Counted from the stretch's first letter, positions 1 through 7,449 are shown. The stretch is DNA of 15,540 nucleotides from Thermoanaerobacterales bacterium UBA4877 (GCA_002399345.1 DHDL01000006.1:63522-79061); one strand, 5' to 3'. The notes: generated from the letters alone by a model not told the origin. Numbers and translations are program-made.

Positions 1-1197
1 CTTGTAACCGCATATGATATCATATTTTTCTGGGTTGCCCGAATGATTTTTTCCGGATTGGAGGCCACGGGAAAGAAACCCTTTGAGTATGTCCTTATTC
101 ACGGGCTTGTAAGAGACGATGAGGGAAGAAAAATGAGTAAGTCTCTGGGTAACGGAATTGACCCCATCGAGATAATTGACAAATATGGCGCCGACACACT
201 CAGATTTACCCTGGCTACCAATAATTCCCCGGGAAATGATATAAGATTCTCTTGGGATAGGGTGGAATCAAGCAGGAACTTTGCAAACAAATTATGGAAC
301 GCGACACGTTTTACCCTGCTTAATATGGAGATAGACCAGGCCTATGAGGTACCTTATGAAAAACTGGATATATCGGATAAGTGGATACTTTCGCGACTTA
401 ATAAACTTATAAAGGAGGTTGACTCAAACCTAGAGAGATTTGAACTGGGTGTGGCTGCCTCAAAACTATATGATTTCATATGGAATGAATTTTGTGATTG
501 GTACATTGAAGCATCCAAAGCAAGACTGTATGGAAATAGTAAAGAGGAAAAGACGGCATGTGAGACTGTTTTAAGATATGTCCTGGATAATACGCTCAGA
601 CTTCTACATCCGTTTATGCCGTTTATAACAGAAGAACTTTGGCAGCAGCTTCCACATGAGGGTGAGTCCATCATGATAGCAAAATGGCCTGAATATAACG
701 AGGAATTAGGTTTTGACCGCGAGGAAAGCGACTTTAACTTATTGATGGATGTAATAAGGGCTGTACGTAATATAAGGTCGGAAGAAGGAGTCCCTCCCTC
801 TAAGAGAGTTAAGCTTATCATAAGGCCAGGCAATGATGATGTCAGGAAAATATTAAATGATGGGGAAGAGTATATAAAAAAGCTGGGTTATGTGGAAAAA
901 CTGGATATAACAAAGGAAAAACCGTCGGAGAAAGCTATGAGAAGCGCGGTGCTTTCAAACCTGGAGGTATACATCCCGCTTAAAAACCTTATTGATATTG
1001 ACAAAGAAATAGAAAAGTTGAATAATGATAAAAAGAAGATAGAAAGTGAGATAAAAAGATCTACAGGTATGCTTTCTAATGAAGGTTTTGTAAATAAAGC
1101 ACCGGCAAATGTCGTTGAGAATGAAAGAAAAAAACTTGTCAAGTATGAGGAAACCTTGAATAAAATTGAAGACAGGATAAAGACTTTGGTTGAATAA
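1..1197 (+). CDS. valS: Valine-tRNA ligase, C-terminal part (5' end outside window)
   Basis: Class I aminoacyl-tRNA synthetase that charges tRNA-Val in the cytoplasm. The frame is open from base 1, and the 398 visible residues begin in the late catalytic domain (TAYDIIFFWVARM). Family members are usually near 880 residues, so roughly 480 are missing upstream. The KMSKS signature that stabilises the activated amino acid lies at bases 130-144. It is followed by the helical anticodon-binding domain (DKWILSRLNKLI onward, including the HPFMPFITEELWQ motif). The last 65 or so residues are a charged coiled coil (DIDKEIEKLNNDKKKIESEI), the tRNA-binding arm that distinguishes ValRS from IleRS and LeuRS. 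The gene ends at TAA 1195-1197, 19 bases before the next start, and no terminator is seen, so the acetyltransferase and folC genes are probably co-transcribed with it. Identification is secure. Confidence 0.97.
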   Translation, partial: LVTAYDIIFFWVARMIFSGLEATGKKPFEYVLIHGLVRDDEGRKMSKSLGNGIDPIEIIDKYGADTLRFTLATNNSPGNDIRFSWDRVESSRNFANKLWNATRFTLLNMEIDQAYEVPYEKLDISDKWILSRLNKLIKEVDSNLERFELGVAASKLYDFIWNEFCDWYIEASKARLYGNSKEEKTACETVLRYVLDNTLRLLHPFMPFITEELWQQLPHEGESIMIAKWPEYNEELGFDREESDFNLLMDVIRAVRNIRSEEGVPPSKRVKLIIRPGNDDVRKILNDGEEYIKKLGYVEKLDITKEKPSEKAMRSAVLSNLEVYIPLKNLIDIDKEIEKLNNDKKKIESEIKRSTGMLSNEGFVNKAPANVVENERKKLVKYEETLNKIEDRIKTLVE

Positions 1198-1216
1198 AGC
1201 TCCGGGGGGCGTTATA

Positions 1217-1756
1217 ATGTTTTTTCTTGCCAGAAGACCCAGGACATGTTCGGGTGAATTAGAGCTTAGGGAAGCAGCTCCTGCCGACGCGAGAGGCATT
1301 ATAGATATTGCTAATGCCGTAGCCAGGGAAAAAGTCTATAATGTATCCGAGGTATTTGGATACAGTGAAGCCGATGAGAGGAGTTTGATATCGCGGGTTA
1401 GAAGAAGCAAAGATCTTATTTTGGTTGCCAGAATGGACGGTAGAGTCGTCGGCTTCTTGACTTTGATGAGATATTTTGGAGGGCGGTCACCTAAGGTGCA
1501 GCATGTAGGCGAGGTGGGAATAAATATAAGGGATGTTTACAGGGATAGAGGATTGGGCTATAAGATGATGAATTACGCTATAGATTGGGCCAGGCAAAAG
1601 GGCTATAAAAAATTGTGCCTGAGTGTGTTCAGTACCAACGAAAGAGCCGCAAGCCTATATAAAAAATGCGGTTTTGTAGAGGAGGGAAGGAGGAAGGCCC
1701 AGTTTAAACTGGATGATACCTATGTTGACGAAATTGTAATGGGCCTTTTCCTGTAA
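1217..1756 (+). CDS. GNAT-family N-acetyltransferase
   Basis: Probable acetyl-CoA-dependent N-acetyltransferase of 179 residues; substrate unknown. The acetyl-CoA pyrophosphate-binding motif A is visible as RDRGLG (residues 109-114, pattern R-x-x-G-x-G) after the beta strand VGEVGINIRDVYR. Motif B follows as LSVFSTNERAASLYKKCGFVEEG, the usual N-x-x-A-x-x-L-Y-x-K-x-G-F signature. I chose ATG 1217, with a G-rich stretch (GGGGGG) about 7 bases upstream. A TTG at 1190 would add nine residues and overlap valS, and has no ribosome site. The gene is wedged between valS and folC, with 19 and 5 base gaps. These two are often direct neighbours in Firmicutes, so this looks like an inserted operon member. 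The fold is clear; whether it acts on a protein N-terminus, an amine or a small molecule cannot be told. Confidence 0.9.
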   Translation: MFFLARRPRTCSGELELREAAPADARGIIDIANAVAREKVYNVSEVFGYSEADERSLISRVRRSKDLILVARMDGRVVGFLTLMRYFGGRSPKVQHVGEVGINIRDVYRDRGLGYKMMNYAIDWARQKGYKKLCLSVFSTNERAASLYKKCGFVEEGRRKAQFKLDDTYVDEIVMGLFL

Positions 1757-1761
1757 TTTAA

Positions 1762-3045
1762 ATGGATTATAGAGAAACTATAGATTGGATTCAATCCATA
1801 AGCAAGTTCGGAATGAAACTGGGGCTTAATAACATTAAAACATTGACTGCAGCCATGGGAAGCCCGCAGGATAGCTATAAGATTATACATGTGGCCGGTA
1901 CCAACGGAAAAGGTTCAGTCTGCGCAATGATTGCGTCTATACTTAAGGAGGCCGGTTACAAGGTGGGCCTTTTTATATCGCCTTATCTTGAAGTGTTTAA
2001 CGAACGTATACAGATAAACGGCAAGAATATTTCTAATGAGGATCTTGCGGAGCTTGCCACTCAGGTAAAGACAATTATAGATAATATGGTATTAAAGGAA
2101 TGTGCGTACCCTACCGAGTTTGAGGTGGATACGGCCATGGGCCTTAAGTATTTTGAGGAACAGGGAGTGGATTTTGCAGTGGTAGAGGTAGGCCTTGGGG
2201 GAAGGTTCGACGCTACCAATGTGGTTACTCCGCTGGTGAGTGTTATTACAAATATCGGGTATGACCATATGGATATATTGGGAGACACACTCCCTAAGAT
2301 AGCCTTTGAGAAAGCGGGGATTATAAAAAAAGGTATAAGGGTGGTATCCTATCCTCAGGGTGATGAGGTATTAGCCGTTATAAAAAATAAGTGTCGGGGG
2401 GAGGACGCACACCTTACCGTGGTTGATAAGAGTAAAATAAAGTTTATCTCTGCATCACCGGCCGGTCAGGTCTTTGATTACGGAGATTTAAAGAACCTCA
2501 GGATATCACTTTTAGGCGGGCATCAGATTCTCAATGCCGTAACTGCCGTGGTTGCCGTGCGCGCTTTGAGAAGCTGTGGTATAGTTATCGGCAGCAATGT
2601 GATTGAAAGAGGCCTGGAAATGGCAAGGTGGCCGGGCCGGCTGGAAATAATGAAAACACATCCCTACATAATGATTGACGGAGCACACAATCCCCAGGGT
2701 GCCGGAGTGCTCAGGAAGGCTATAGAAGATATATTTGAATATAAAAAGCTGATACTTGTATTAGGTATATTAAGAGATAAGGATGTTGACGGCATACTTA
2801 AAATCCTACTCCCGTTGGCTGGCGAGGCTGTAATTACAAAGCCTGTAAGCCCGCGGGCCATGGCGGCGGATGAATTAAACAACAGAGTAAGGGAAATAAG
2901 ACCAGAACTTAAAACGTATTGTACAGAAGATATAGATGCCGCAATAGACAGGGGAATAGAAGTTACAGGCAAAGGAGACTTAATGCTTGTATGCGGCTCA
3001 TTGTATCTTATAGGCGAGGTCAGGAAAATTTTAAAGAAAATGTAA
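1762..3045 (+). CDS. folC: Folylpolyglutamate synthase / dihydrofolate synthase
   Basis: Cytoplasmic Mur-ligase-family enzyme that adds glutamate to folates and, in many bacteria, also converts dihydropteroate to dihydrofolate. The 427 residues are full length for the family. The ATP-binding P-loop is HVAGTNGKGS (G46-S52). The EVGLGGRFDATN motif follows at residues 142-153, and DGAHNP at 306-311 marks the C-terminal domain, as in FolC. It starts only 5 bases after the acetyltransferase stop, with no obvious Shine-Dalgarno of its own, so it probably depends on translation of the upstream gene. A strong hairpin with a T tract begins 8 bases after the stop codon and ends the valS-folC transcription unit. 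Whether it has dihydrofolate synthase activity as well cannot be decided by eye. Confidence 0.96.
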   Translation: MDYRETIDWIQSISKFGMKLGLNNIKTLTAAMGSPQDSYKIIHVAGTNGKGSVCAMIASILKEAGYKVGLFISPYLEVFNERIQINGKNISNEDLAELATQVKTIIDNMVLKECAYPTEFEVDTAMGLKYFEEQGVDFAVVEVGLGGRFDATNVVTPLVSVITNIGYDHMDILGDTLPKIAFEKAGIIKKGIRVVSYPQGDEVLAVIKNKCRGEDAHLTVVDKSKIKFISASPAGQVFDYGDLKNLRISLLGGHQILNAVTAVVAVRALRSCGIVIGSNVIERGLEMARWPGRLEIMKTHPYIMIDGAHNPQGAGVLRKAIEDIFEYKKLILVLGILRDKDVDGILKILLPLAGEAVITKPVSPRAMAADELNNRVREIRPELKTYCTEDIDAAIDRGIEVTGKGDLMLVCGSLYLIGEVRKILKKM

Positions 3046-3053
3046 TATGGACA

Positions 3054-3101
3054 ACCCCTCTTGGAATAACATATATAAACTTATCCAAGAGGGGTGTTTT
3101 T
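3054..3101 (+). terminator. Rho-independent terminator of folC that also carries the next gene's Shine-Dalgarno
   Basis: A perfect 12-bp stem, ACCCCTCTTGGA (3054-3065) with TCCAAGAGGGGT (3084-3095), encloses an 18-base loop and is followed by G and five T (3097-3101). The ATG of the next gene is at 3102, immediately after the T run. The GAGGGG Shine-Dalgarno for that ATG (3089-3094, 7 bases upstream) is part of the 3' arm, so folding would hide it. The structure is seen directly; the double role is inferred. Confidence 0.85.
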
Positions 3102-3323
3102 ATGGATGGAGAAAAACTTCTCTTTGAAATCGATGAAGCGCTTGAAGATATGAAACTGGCAGAAGAAAAATTAAACTATTCAGATGAAGAATTTGTAGAT
3201 GATGCCCAAAGAAGATATCAATTCGCCTGTGAAAGATATCAATCTCTATTGAGAAAAGCAAAGAAAACGCATGTAAAATGGAATAGCAATAAGCTATATA
3301 TGAAACTGATACAACATATATAG
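3102..3323 (+). CDS. Small DUF2508/YaaL-like protein
   Basis: A 73-residue, highly charged protein predicted to be two helices. Its pattern (LLFEIDEALEDMKLAEEKLNY, then FVDDAQRRYQFACERYQSLL, then RKAKK) resembles the short YaaL/DUF2508 proteins of Firmicutes, in which a helical hairpin ends in a basic tail. Their function is unknown. No signal peptide or membrane segment is present. The start at ATG 3102 is supported by GAGGGG 7 bases upstream, although that site lies inside the folC terminator hairpin. An in-frame extension upstream would run into folC and is not favoured. The next gene begins 54 bases downstream after another hairpin. The family match is by pattern only and is moderately certain; that the gene is real is more certain. 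Confidence 0.7.
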   Translation: MDGEKLLFEIDEALEDMKLAEEKLNYSDEEFVDDAQRRYQFACERYQSLLRKAKKTHVKWNSNKLYMKLIQHI

Positions 3324-3331
3324 GTGTCATC

Positions 3332-3374
3332 AATCCCTCCTGAATCATATTAATAATATAGAACAGGGGGGATT
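3332..3374 (+). promoter_or_regulatory. Hairpin masking the ribosome site of the S8 protease gene
   Basis: AATCCCTCCTG (3332-3342) pairs with CAGGGGGGATT (3364-3374) over 11 bp with one G-T wobble. An inner ATATT/AATAT stem lengthens the rod. The G6 run (3366-3371) is the only Shine-Dalgarno for ATG 3378 and lies wholly in the 3' arm. No T tract follows, so this is not a terminator. It is best read as a leader structure able to restrain translation. The pairing is seen; the regulatory role is inferred. Confidence 0.6.
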
Positions 3375-3377
3375 TCT

Positions 3378-4562
3378 ATGCCATTTAGAATTCCAAAGAC
3401 GCCTAAGATCGTCTTTGTTACGGAAAATGTACCTAAAGATTATGTATCATACGGTCTGTCGCTTATCGGAGCAGAGACCATGTGGAACAGAACCAAAGGA
3501 GAGAATGCAGTTGTAGCCGTAGTAGACACAGGTATTGACTATAAGCATCCTGAATTAAAAGATAGGGTTGTAGGAGGTAAAGATTTTACAGGTTCGAAGG
3601 ATTTCATGGATGACAATGGCCACGGGACACACGTGGCGGGTATAATAGCCGCATCGGGTAAGAAAATTTCCGGAGTGGCCCCCAGGTGTAATTTGTTAGC
3701 GATAAAGGCTTTGGATAAAGGTGGCGGGGGTAGCGATGAGGATGTTGCCGACGGTATAGCCTGGGCAGTGGAGAACGGAGCAGAGGTTATTTCGATGAGT
3801 TTCGGATCTTCCGACCCAAGCCCCGTTGTAAGGCAGGCACTGAAGTTTGCCTACAGGAAGGGTGCTGTCCTTATTGCCGCATCGGGGAATGAGGGTGATG
3901 AAAACATTGAATCCGATACAGTGGATTATCCGGCCAAATACCCTGAAACAATAGCAGTTGCAGCAGTGGATGCCAAGAAGATAGTGGCCCCGTTTTCAAG
4001 CAAAGGACCTGCGGTAGATGTAGCGGGTCCCGGTGTGGACATCTATTCCACATACCTGGGAGGAAAATATGTATATTTATCCGGAACATCAATGGCAACA
4101 CCTTATATATCGGGAGCAGCCGCTCTCATATTGTCCGACTCCAAACGGGTTACGGGACATAAGATGACTCCGGCGGAGGTTAAAAACTATCTTATAATGC
4201 ATACGGAGGACCTAGGACCAAAAGGGAAAGACAATGCATACGGATATGGTCTTTTCACATTTAATTATGGCGCATCACTGCCGTCTAAAGCTAAGGAAAT
4301 AAAAATCGGACTGGATAAAAAGCGTACCCGTATTAATGGTGTGGCTCAGCTAGGTCAGAAGACCGCTATAATTGATGGAAAAGAAGTAGTCATGGATAAC
4401 CTGCCGATCAAAATAGGAGATTGTGTATATGTGCCCGCACAGTTTTTAGTAGAGCAGCTTGGTGCAAGGATTCAGTTAAATACATCTGAAGGAGAAATAA
4501 TAATATCAGATAATTGCGGAAGTCGGTTGGCAGATTTCAAGGATATAGATGAACAAAATTAA
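3378..4562 (+). CDS. Subtilisin-family (S8) serine protease with C-terminal copper-amine-oxidase-N-like domain
   Basis: Serine endopeptidase of 394 residues. The catalytic triad is visible: Asp50 in VVDTGID, His82 in NGHGTHVAG and Ser238 in SGTSMATP. The oxyanion Asn171 lies in ASGNEGD. There is no signal peptide: the N-terminus (MPFRIPKTPKIVFV) is short and polar, as in Bacillus intracellular serine proteases, which carry a brief inhibitory N-terminal extension instead of a secretion signal. The catalytic domain ends near residue 300. Residues about 306-377 then match the copper amine oxidase N-terminal-like domain pattern (INGVAQLG..AIIDGKEVVMDNLPIKIGDCVYVPAQFLVEQLGARIQ), more usual on exported clostridial proteins. 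The start ATG 3378 has a G6 ribosome site 6 bases upstream, buried in a hairpin. Protease identity is secure, the C-terminal domain likely, and cellular location uncertain. Confidence 0.93.
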   Translation: MPFRIPKTPKIVFVTENVPKDYVSYGLSLIGAETMWNRTKGENAVVAVVDTGIDYKHPELKDRVVGGKDFTGSKDFMDDNGHGTHVAGIIAASGKKISGVAPRCNLLAIKALDKGGGGSDEDVADGIAWAVENGAEVISMSFGSSDPSPVVRQALKFAYRKGAVLIAASGNEGDENIESDTVDYPAKYPETIAVAAVDAKKIVAPFSSKGPAVDVAGPGVDIYSTYLGGKYVYLSGTSMATPYISGAAALILSDSKRVTGHKMTPAEVKNYLIMHTEDLGPKGKDNAYGYGLFTFNYGASLPSKAKEIKIGLDKKRTRINGVAQLGQKTAIIDGKEVVMDNLPIKIGDCVYVPAQFLVEQLGARIQLNTSEGEIIISDNCGSRLADFKDIDEQN

Positions 4563-4575
4563 ATGAGGTACTCTA

Positions 4576-4604
4576 TTGATAAAAACAGCTATATGTGTTA
4601 AAAT
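4576..4604 (+). promoter_or_regulatory. Sigma-A promoter for tRNA-Pro
   Basis: A -35 box TTGATA (4576-4581), a 17-base spacer and a -10 box TAAAAT (4599-4604) with an extended TGT just before it (4596-4598). Transcription would begin near 4611, about 7 bases before the mature tRNA 5' end. Confidence 0.8.
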
Positions 4605-4617
4605 ATGATACGTTAGT

Positions 4618-4693
4618 CGGGGCATAGCGCAGGTGGTAGCGCGCATGGTTCGGGACCATGAGGTCGCAGGTTCAAGTCCTGTTGCCCCGACCA
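4618..4693 (+). tRNA. tRNA-Pro (anticodon CGG)
   Basis: A 76-base cloverleaf. The acceptor stem CGGGGCA pairs with TGCCCCG (7 bp), followed by discriminator A and an encoded CCA end. The D arm contains TAGCGCAGGTGGTAGCGC. The anticodon stem CATGG/CCATG encloses the loop TTCGGGA, giving anticodon CGG, which reads the CCG proline codon. The T arm has GGTTCAAGTCC. CGG decodes one codon only, so a tRNA-Pro with anticodon TGG must exist elsewhere. The gene stands alone with its own promoter and downstream terminator. Confidence 0.97.
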
Positions 4694-4742
4694 TTTAAAT
4701 ATAGCAAATTAGCGGCTTAGCTGGTTTGTCAGTAGGCCTAGT

Positions 4743-4782
4743 AAAATAGGGCTTCTTTGTTTTTTAAAGAAGCCCTATTTTT
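4743..4782 (+). terminator. Rho-independent terminator after tRNA-Pro
   Basis: A perfect 16-bp stem, AAAATAGGGCTTCTTT (4743-4758) with AAAGAAGCCCTATTTT (4766-4781), has a 7-base T-rich loop and runs on into TATGTTTTT. The A and T flanks make it usable from either strand, but only the tRNA lies directly upstream. Confidence 0.9.
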
Positions 4783-5244
4783 ATGTTTTTAGCAGTAGGT
4801 CCTTTACGTAATTTGCTGTTTTTCTTGCACTTTGGCGACAAGATGGCGGCTAGCGTATAATTCATTTAACTTTTTAGCTGTTTCTCTTAGTATTTAAGGC
4901 TTTGTATGATGCATATCAAATCTAAATTTTAATGTCTGTAAAAAAATAAGAATAGTTATATAAACATGTCATAAATGTGGACGCTGATAGAATAAAATAT
5001 TTTAGATGATACGCGGGATTTTTTATCCACGCTTAGGCTCTATGGCTACTAAATTCATGTAATTTGCATATAAACAGACAAAATAAATAATAAGGGATTG
5101 CCAAATGTCTAAATGGGGCGATTTAATGCTTGAAGAAGTTTTCCAATTTTGATACATTATTTATTAGAAGGAAGATTAAAATACTTAGTACAATCGGGAA
5201 AACTCTATCATTAGAAAGGACTATATTATAAAGGGGGGTTTTAA
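4783..5244. other. Gene-poor AT-rich intergenic region, possible gene remnants
   Basis: About 460 bases with no convincing complete gene. It holds a short - strand open stretch (4804-4893) with no start, and a + strand stretch starting at ATG 5105 (MSKWGDLMLEEVFQF, stop at 5150). Another frame then stays open to the TAG at 5212. This could be a decayed gene or chance. A weak promoter-like pair, TTGCAT (5064-5069) and TAATAA (5088-5093) with an 18-base spacer, might serve the downstream permease. No tRNA-derived direct repeat, IS end or riboswitch core was recognised. Confidence 0.4.
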
Positions 5245-6540
5245 ATGTTATTTAATATGTCACCGCTTGTTGCGCTGGTTCCACTGGTAATTTACATCAT
5301 ATTTGCTTTTAAAGATATAAATCCCGTGCTGAATGTTGCTATATGTGTGATATTGAGCGCAATACTGACTAAACAGCCTCTGCTAGCTATGGGTGACGTG
5401 ATAGCAGATTCTCTGGGCTCGTTTCTTTCTTTAATTGGTTTTATCATCATGTTGGGTTCCGGCCTGGGGGCAGTTTTAAAGAAGACCGGCGTTGCCGAAA
5501 ACATTGTTTTAACGCTTATGAAAAGAATCGGCATAAACACTGAGAAAAAGGCCATTGTTGCATCGATGATAACCTCATGTGTACTTGTTGCGTTGCTTGG
5601 CACATTGGCAGGAGCTAATGCCATAATAGCACCAATAATTATTCCGTTGGTTGCTATAATTGGTATTACTCCTTCGACGCTGGCAGCTATTTTTCAAGGA
5701 GCAGGCCAGACAGGACTTTTCATAGGCCCGTATTCACCGCAGGTGGTGACGATAATGGGGCTGATGGGCATGACATATACACAGTATTTATTATCCGCGG
5801 GGCTGCCGGTTGCTGTTATTTGTTGGGTTGTAACATATTTTATGGCGCTGAGGATACAGAAGAACACCAAAGGTAAGTACATGTATGATAATGTTGAGAA
5901 GCCCAATCCGAATTATAAAGCTACAAAAGAAACACAGAATGCAACCATAGCCTTTGCTGTTTCACTTATACTATTATTAGCGTATGGTATATTTGCGAAA
6001 CAAGGGGCGGCATATGCGGTTGTTATCATGTTTACAGTGTCAATTATTACGGGTGTGGCAGGCAGACTTAATTTAGGCGATCTATTTGATACATTTCTTG
6101 AGGGAGCCGGACGCATGGTGTGGCTCTTTGTGATGTTCGTATTGTTTAATCCGTTCATAAGCTTTGTTGAAGAATCCGGAGCATTTACTGCGTTGGTTAA
6201 TCTTTTACACCCGCTTTTGGCATCGGGAAACAAAGTGATCTTTTCACTTGTTTCTACACTTACGGGTATTTTCGGCATTGGCGGTGCAGCGGTAGCTCAA
6301 TCGGTTGTTATGGATAAAATGTTTAAGGGACTTGTTACGGGCCTAGGTGTTTCCTCCGGTTTGTGGGCGGCAATACTTCTTGTCGGATCACAGATTACAT
6401 CCTTTGCATACCCTGAGGCTGATATGCTGGGACAGATGGGTCTTGCGCGTTCCAAGGACCTGAAGAGCATGGTTAAGCTGGGCCTTACCATTACGGCTGC
6501 TACAGTTATATTTATTGTAATCAAATCTTTCTTTGGCTAA
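5245..6540 (+). CDS. Polytopic permease of the ion-transporter superfamily (GntP/NhaC/CitM-like)
   Basis: Integral cytoplasmic-membrane protein of 431 residues with about eleven or twelve hydrophobic segments, arranged as two similar halves. A polar loop (about 200-230, QKNTKGKYMYDNVEKPNPNYKATKE) separates them. The first half carries a glycine-rich re-entrant-like stretch (LIGFIIMLGSGLGAVLKKTGVAENIV, then LLGTLAGANAIIAPIIIPL). The second has FGIGGAAVAQSVVMDKM and GSQITSFAYPEADMLGQ. This layout fits the ion-transporter superfamily, which includes gluconate, citrate and Na+/H+ carriers, but the substrate cannot be read from the sequence. The start ATG 5245 follows AAGGGGGG. A serine hydrolase gene follows after 55 bases without a terminator, so the two are probably co-expressed and may share a substrate pathway. 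Confidence 0.8.
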   Translation: MLFNMSPLVALVPLVIYIIFAFKDINPVLNVAICVILSAILTKQPLLAMGDVIADSLGSFLSLIGFIIMLGSGLGAVLKKTGVAENIVLTLMKRIGINTEKKAIVASMITSCVLVALLGTLAGANAIIAPIIIPLVAIIGITPSTLAAIFQGAGQTGLFIGPYSPQVVTIMGLMGMTYTQYLLSAGLPVAVICWVVTYFMALRIQKNTKGKYMYDNVEKPNPNYKATKETQNATIAFAVSLILLLAYGIFAKQGAAYAVVIMFTVSIITGVAGRLNLGDLFDTFLEGAGRMVWLFVMFVLFNPFISFVEESGAFTALVNLLHPLLASGNKVIFSLVSTLTGIFGIGGAAVAQSVVMDKMFKGLVTGLGVSSGLWAAILLVGSQITSFAYPEADMLGQMGLARSKDLKSMVKLGLTITAATVIFIVIKSFFG

Positions 6541-6595
6541 ACCGAAAAGCAGCAGGCAAAAGTACTATTAAGATGTGAAGGGAAGGAATACAAAT

Positions 6596-7390
6596 ATGGG
6601 ATTAAAAAATCAAATAGAGGATTTGATTGGAGAGGCAACAGGAAACGTGGGTGTCTCCATAAAGAATTTAAACACAGATGAAATTATTAATATAAATGAG
6701 GAAAGGGTCTTTCCGTCTGCGAGTACCATAAAGATAGTAGTGATGGCGGAAATACTCAAAAAGGTTAAAGAGGGTAAATTACATCTTAATGAAAATATAA
6801 CCATATTAAAGGCAATGAAAACAGGTGGGGACGGCATATTAAAGGAGCTCGATAGCAATCATGAATTTTCCCTGAAGGAAATCATGACACTTATGATAAT
6901 AATAAGTGATAATACTGCGGCTAATCTGCTTATAGATACAGCAGGGATGGAAGATGTCAATGAGATGGCCGGTCAATTAGGGATGAAACATACCAAGCTT
7001 AAGAGAAAAATGATGGACGCGGATGCGGTGAGAGCCGGCAGGGAGAATTTAACGTGTGCGGCAGATATGACAAATGTTCTTGAAAAAGTATATGACGGGG
7101 AGGTTATTGATAAAGAGTACAGCTCTATAATGATGGATATACTTAAAAGACAGCAGGTTAAGGGAAGACTAGATTTATACCTGCCGAATAATACGATGAT
7201 TGCTCACAAGACTGGAGACTTAGACAGACTGGAGCATGATGTCGGGATTGTATTTTTACCTGAATGCCGTTATATTATCAATGTACTTACGAATGAAACA
7301 CCCACAAACAAGGATGGCCGGGAAATAATAGGAAAGATTTCACGGCTGGTATACGATAGTTATAATTTATATAATTATCAAGATAAATAA
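6596..7390 (+). CDS. Beta-lactamase-fold serine hydrolase (class A-related), probably cytoplasmic
   Basis: A 264-residue member of the class A beta-lactamase-like serine hydrolases. The three active-site motifs are present and correctly spaced: S43-T-I-K46 (SxxK), S104-D-N106 and K205-T-G207. The omega-loop region reads AGRENLTCAADM (residues 147-158) and lacks the ExxLN form that positions the deacylating glutamate in true class A beta-lactamases, so drug hydrolysis is doubtful. A peptidase, amidase or esterase role is as likely. No signal peptide is present, unlike secreted beta-lactamases. I chose ATG 6596 because GGAAGGAA ends 7 bases before it; a GTG at 6575 would add seven residues without a ribosome site. 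It lies 55 bases after the permease, suggesting it processes an imported compound. The fold is secure and the substrate unknown. Confidence 0.85.
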   Translation: MGLKNQIEDLIGEATGNVGVSIKNLNTDEIININEERVFPSASTIKIVVMAEILKKVKEGKLHLNENITILKAMKTGGDGILKELDSNHEFSLKEIMTLMIIISDNTAANLLIDTAGMEDVNEMAGQLGMKHTKLKRKMMDADAVRAGRENLTCAADMTNVLEKVYDGEVIDKEYSSIMMDILKRQQVKGRLDLYLPNNTMIAHKTGDLDRLEHDVGIVFLPECRYIINVLTNETPTNKDGREIIGKISRLVYDSYNLYNYQDK

Positions 7391-7413
7391 ATGTGGCATA
7401 AAGAGTTTTTCAA

Positions 7414-7449
7414 AGGCAATGGGAATTACTATCGCCAGGCCCATTGCCT
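7414..7449. terminator. Hairpin between convergent genes
   Basis: AGGCAATGGG (7414-7423) pairs perfectly with CCCATTGCCT (7440-7449) over 10 bp with a 16-base loop. It lies between the hydrolase stop and the stop of the convergent DUF4364 gene. T tracts on both sides are poor, so it may be a weak bidirectional terminator or a 3'-end stabiliser. Confidence 0.5.

Noticed and set aside
955..1299. Minus-strand open frame across the end of valS
   Set aside because: It lies opposite the valS coiled-coil and acetyltransferase coding sequence and has no ribosome site.
4506..4694. Minus-strand open frame starting MVGATGLEPATSWS
   Set aside because: This is the well-known spurious translation of the antisense of a tRNA gene; it lies over tRNA-Pro and the 3' end of the protease gene.
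4618..5244. tRNA-Pro as an integration site with an att repeat
   Set aside because: No second copy of the tRNA 3' end and no integrase were seen downstream; the sequence returns to ordinary chromosomal genes.
6596..7390. Antibiotic-resistance beta-lactamase
   Set aside because: The three core motifs are present, but the protein lacks a signal peptide and the ExxLN omega-loop glutamate motif.
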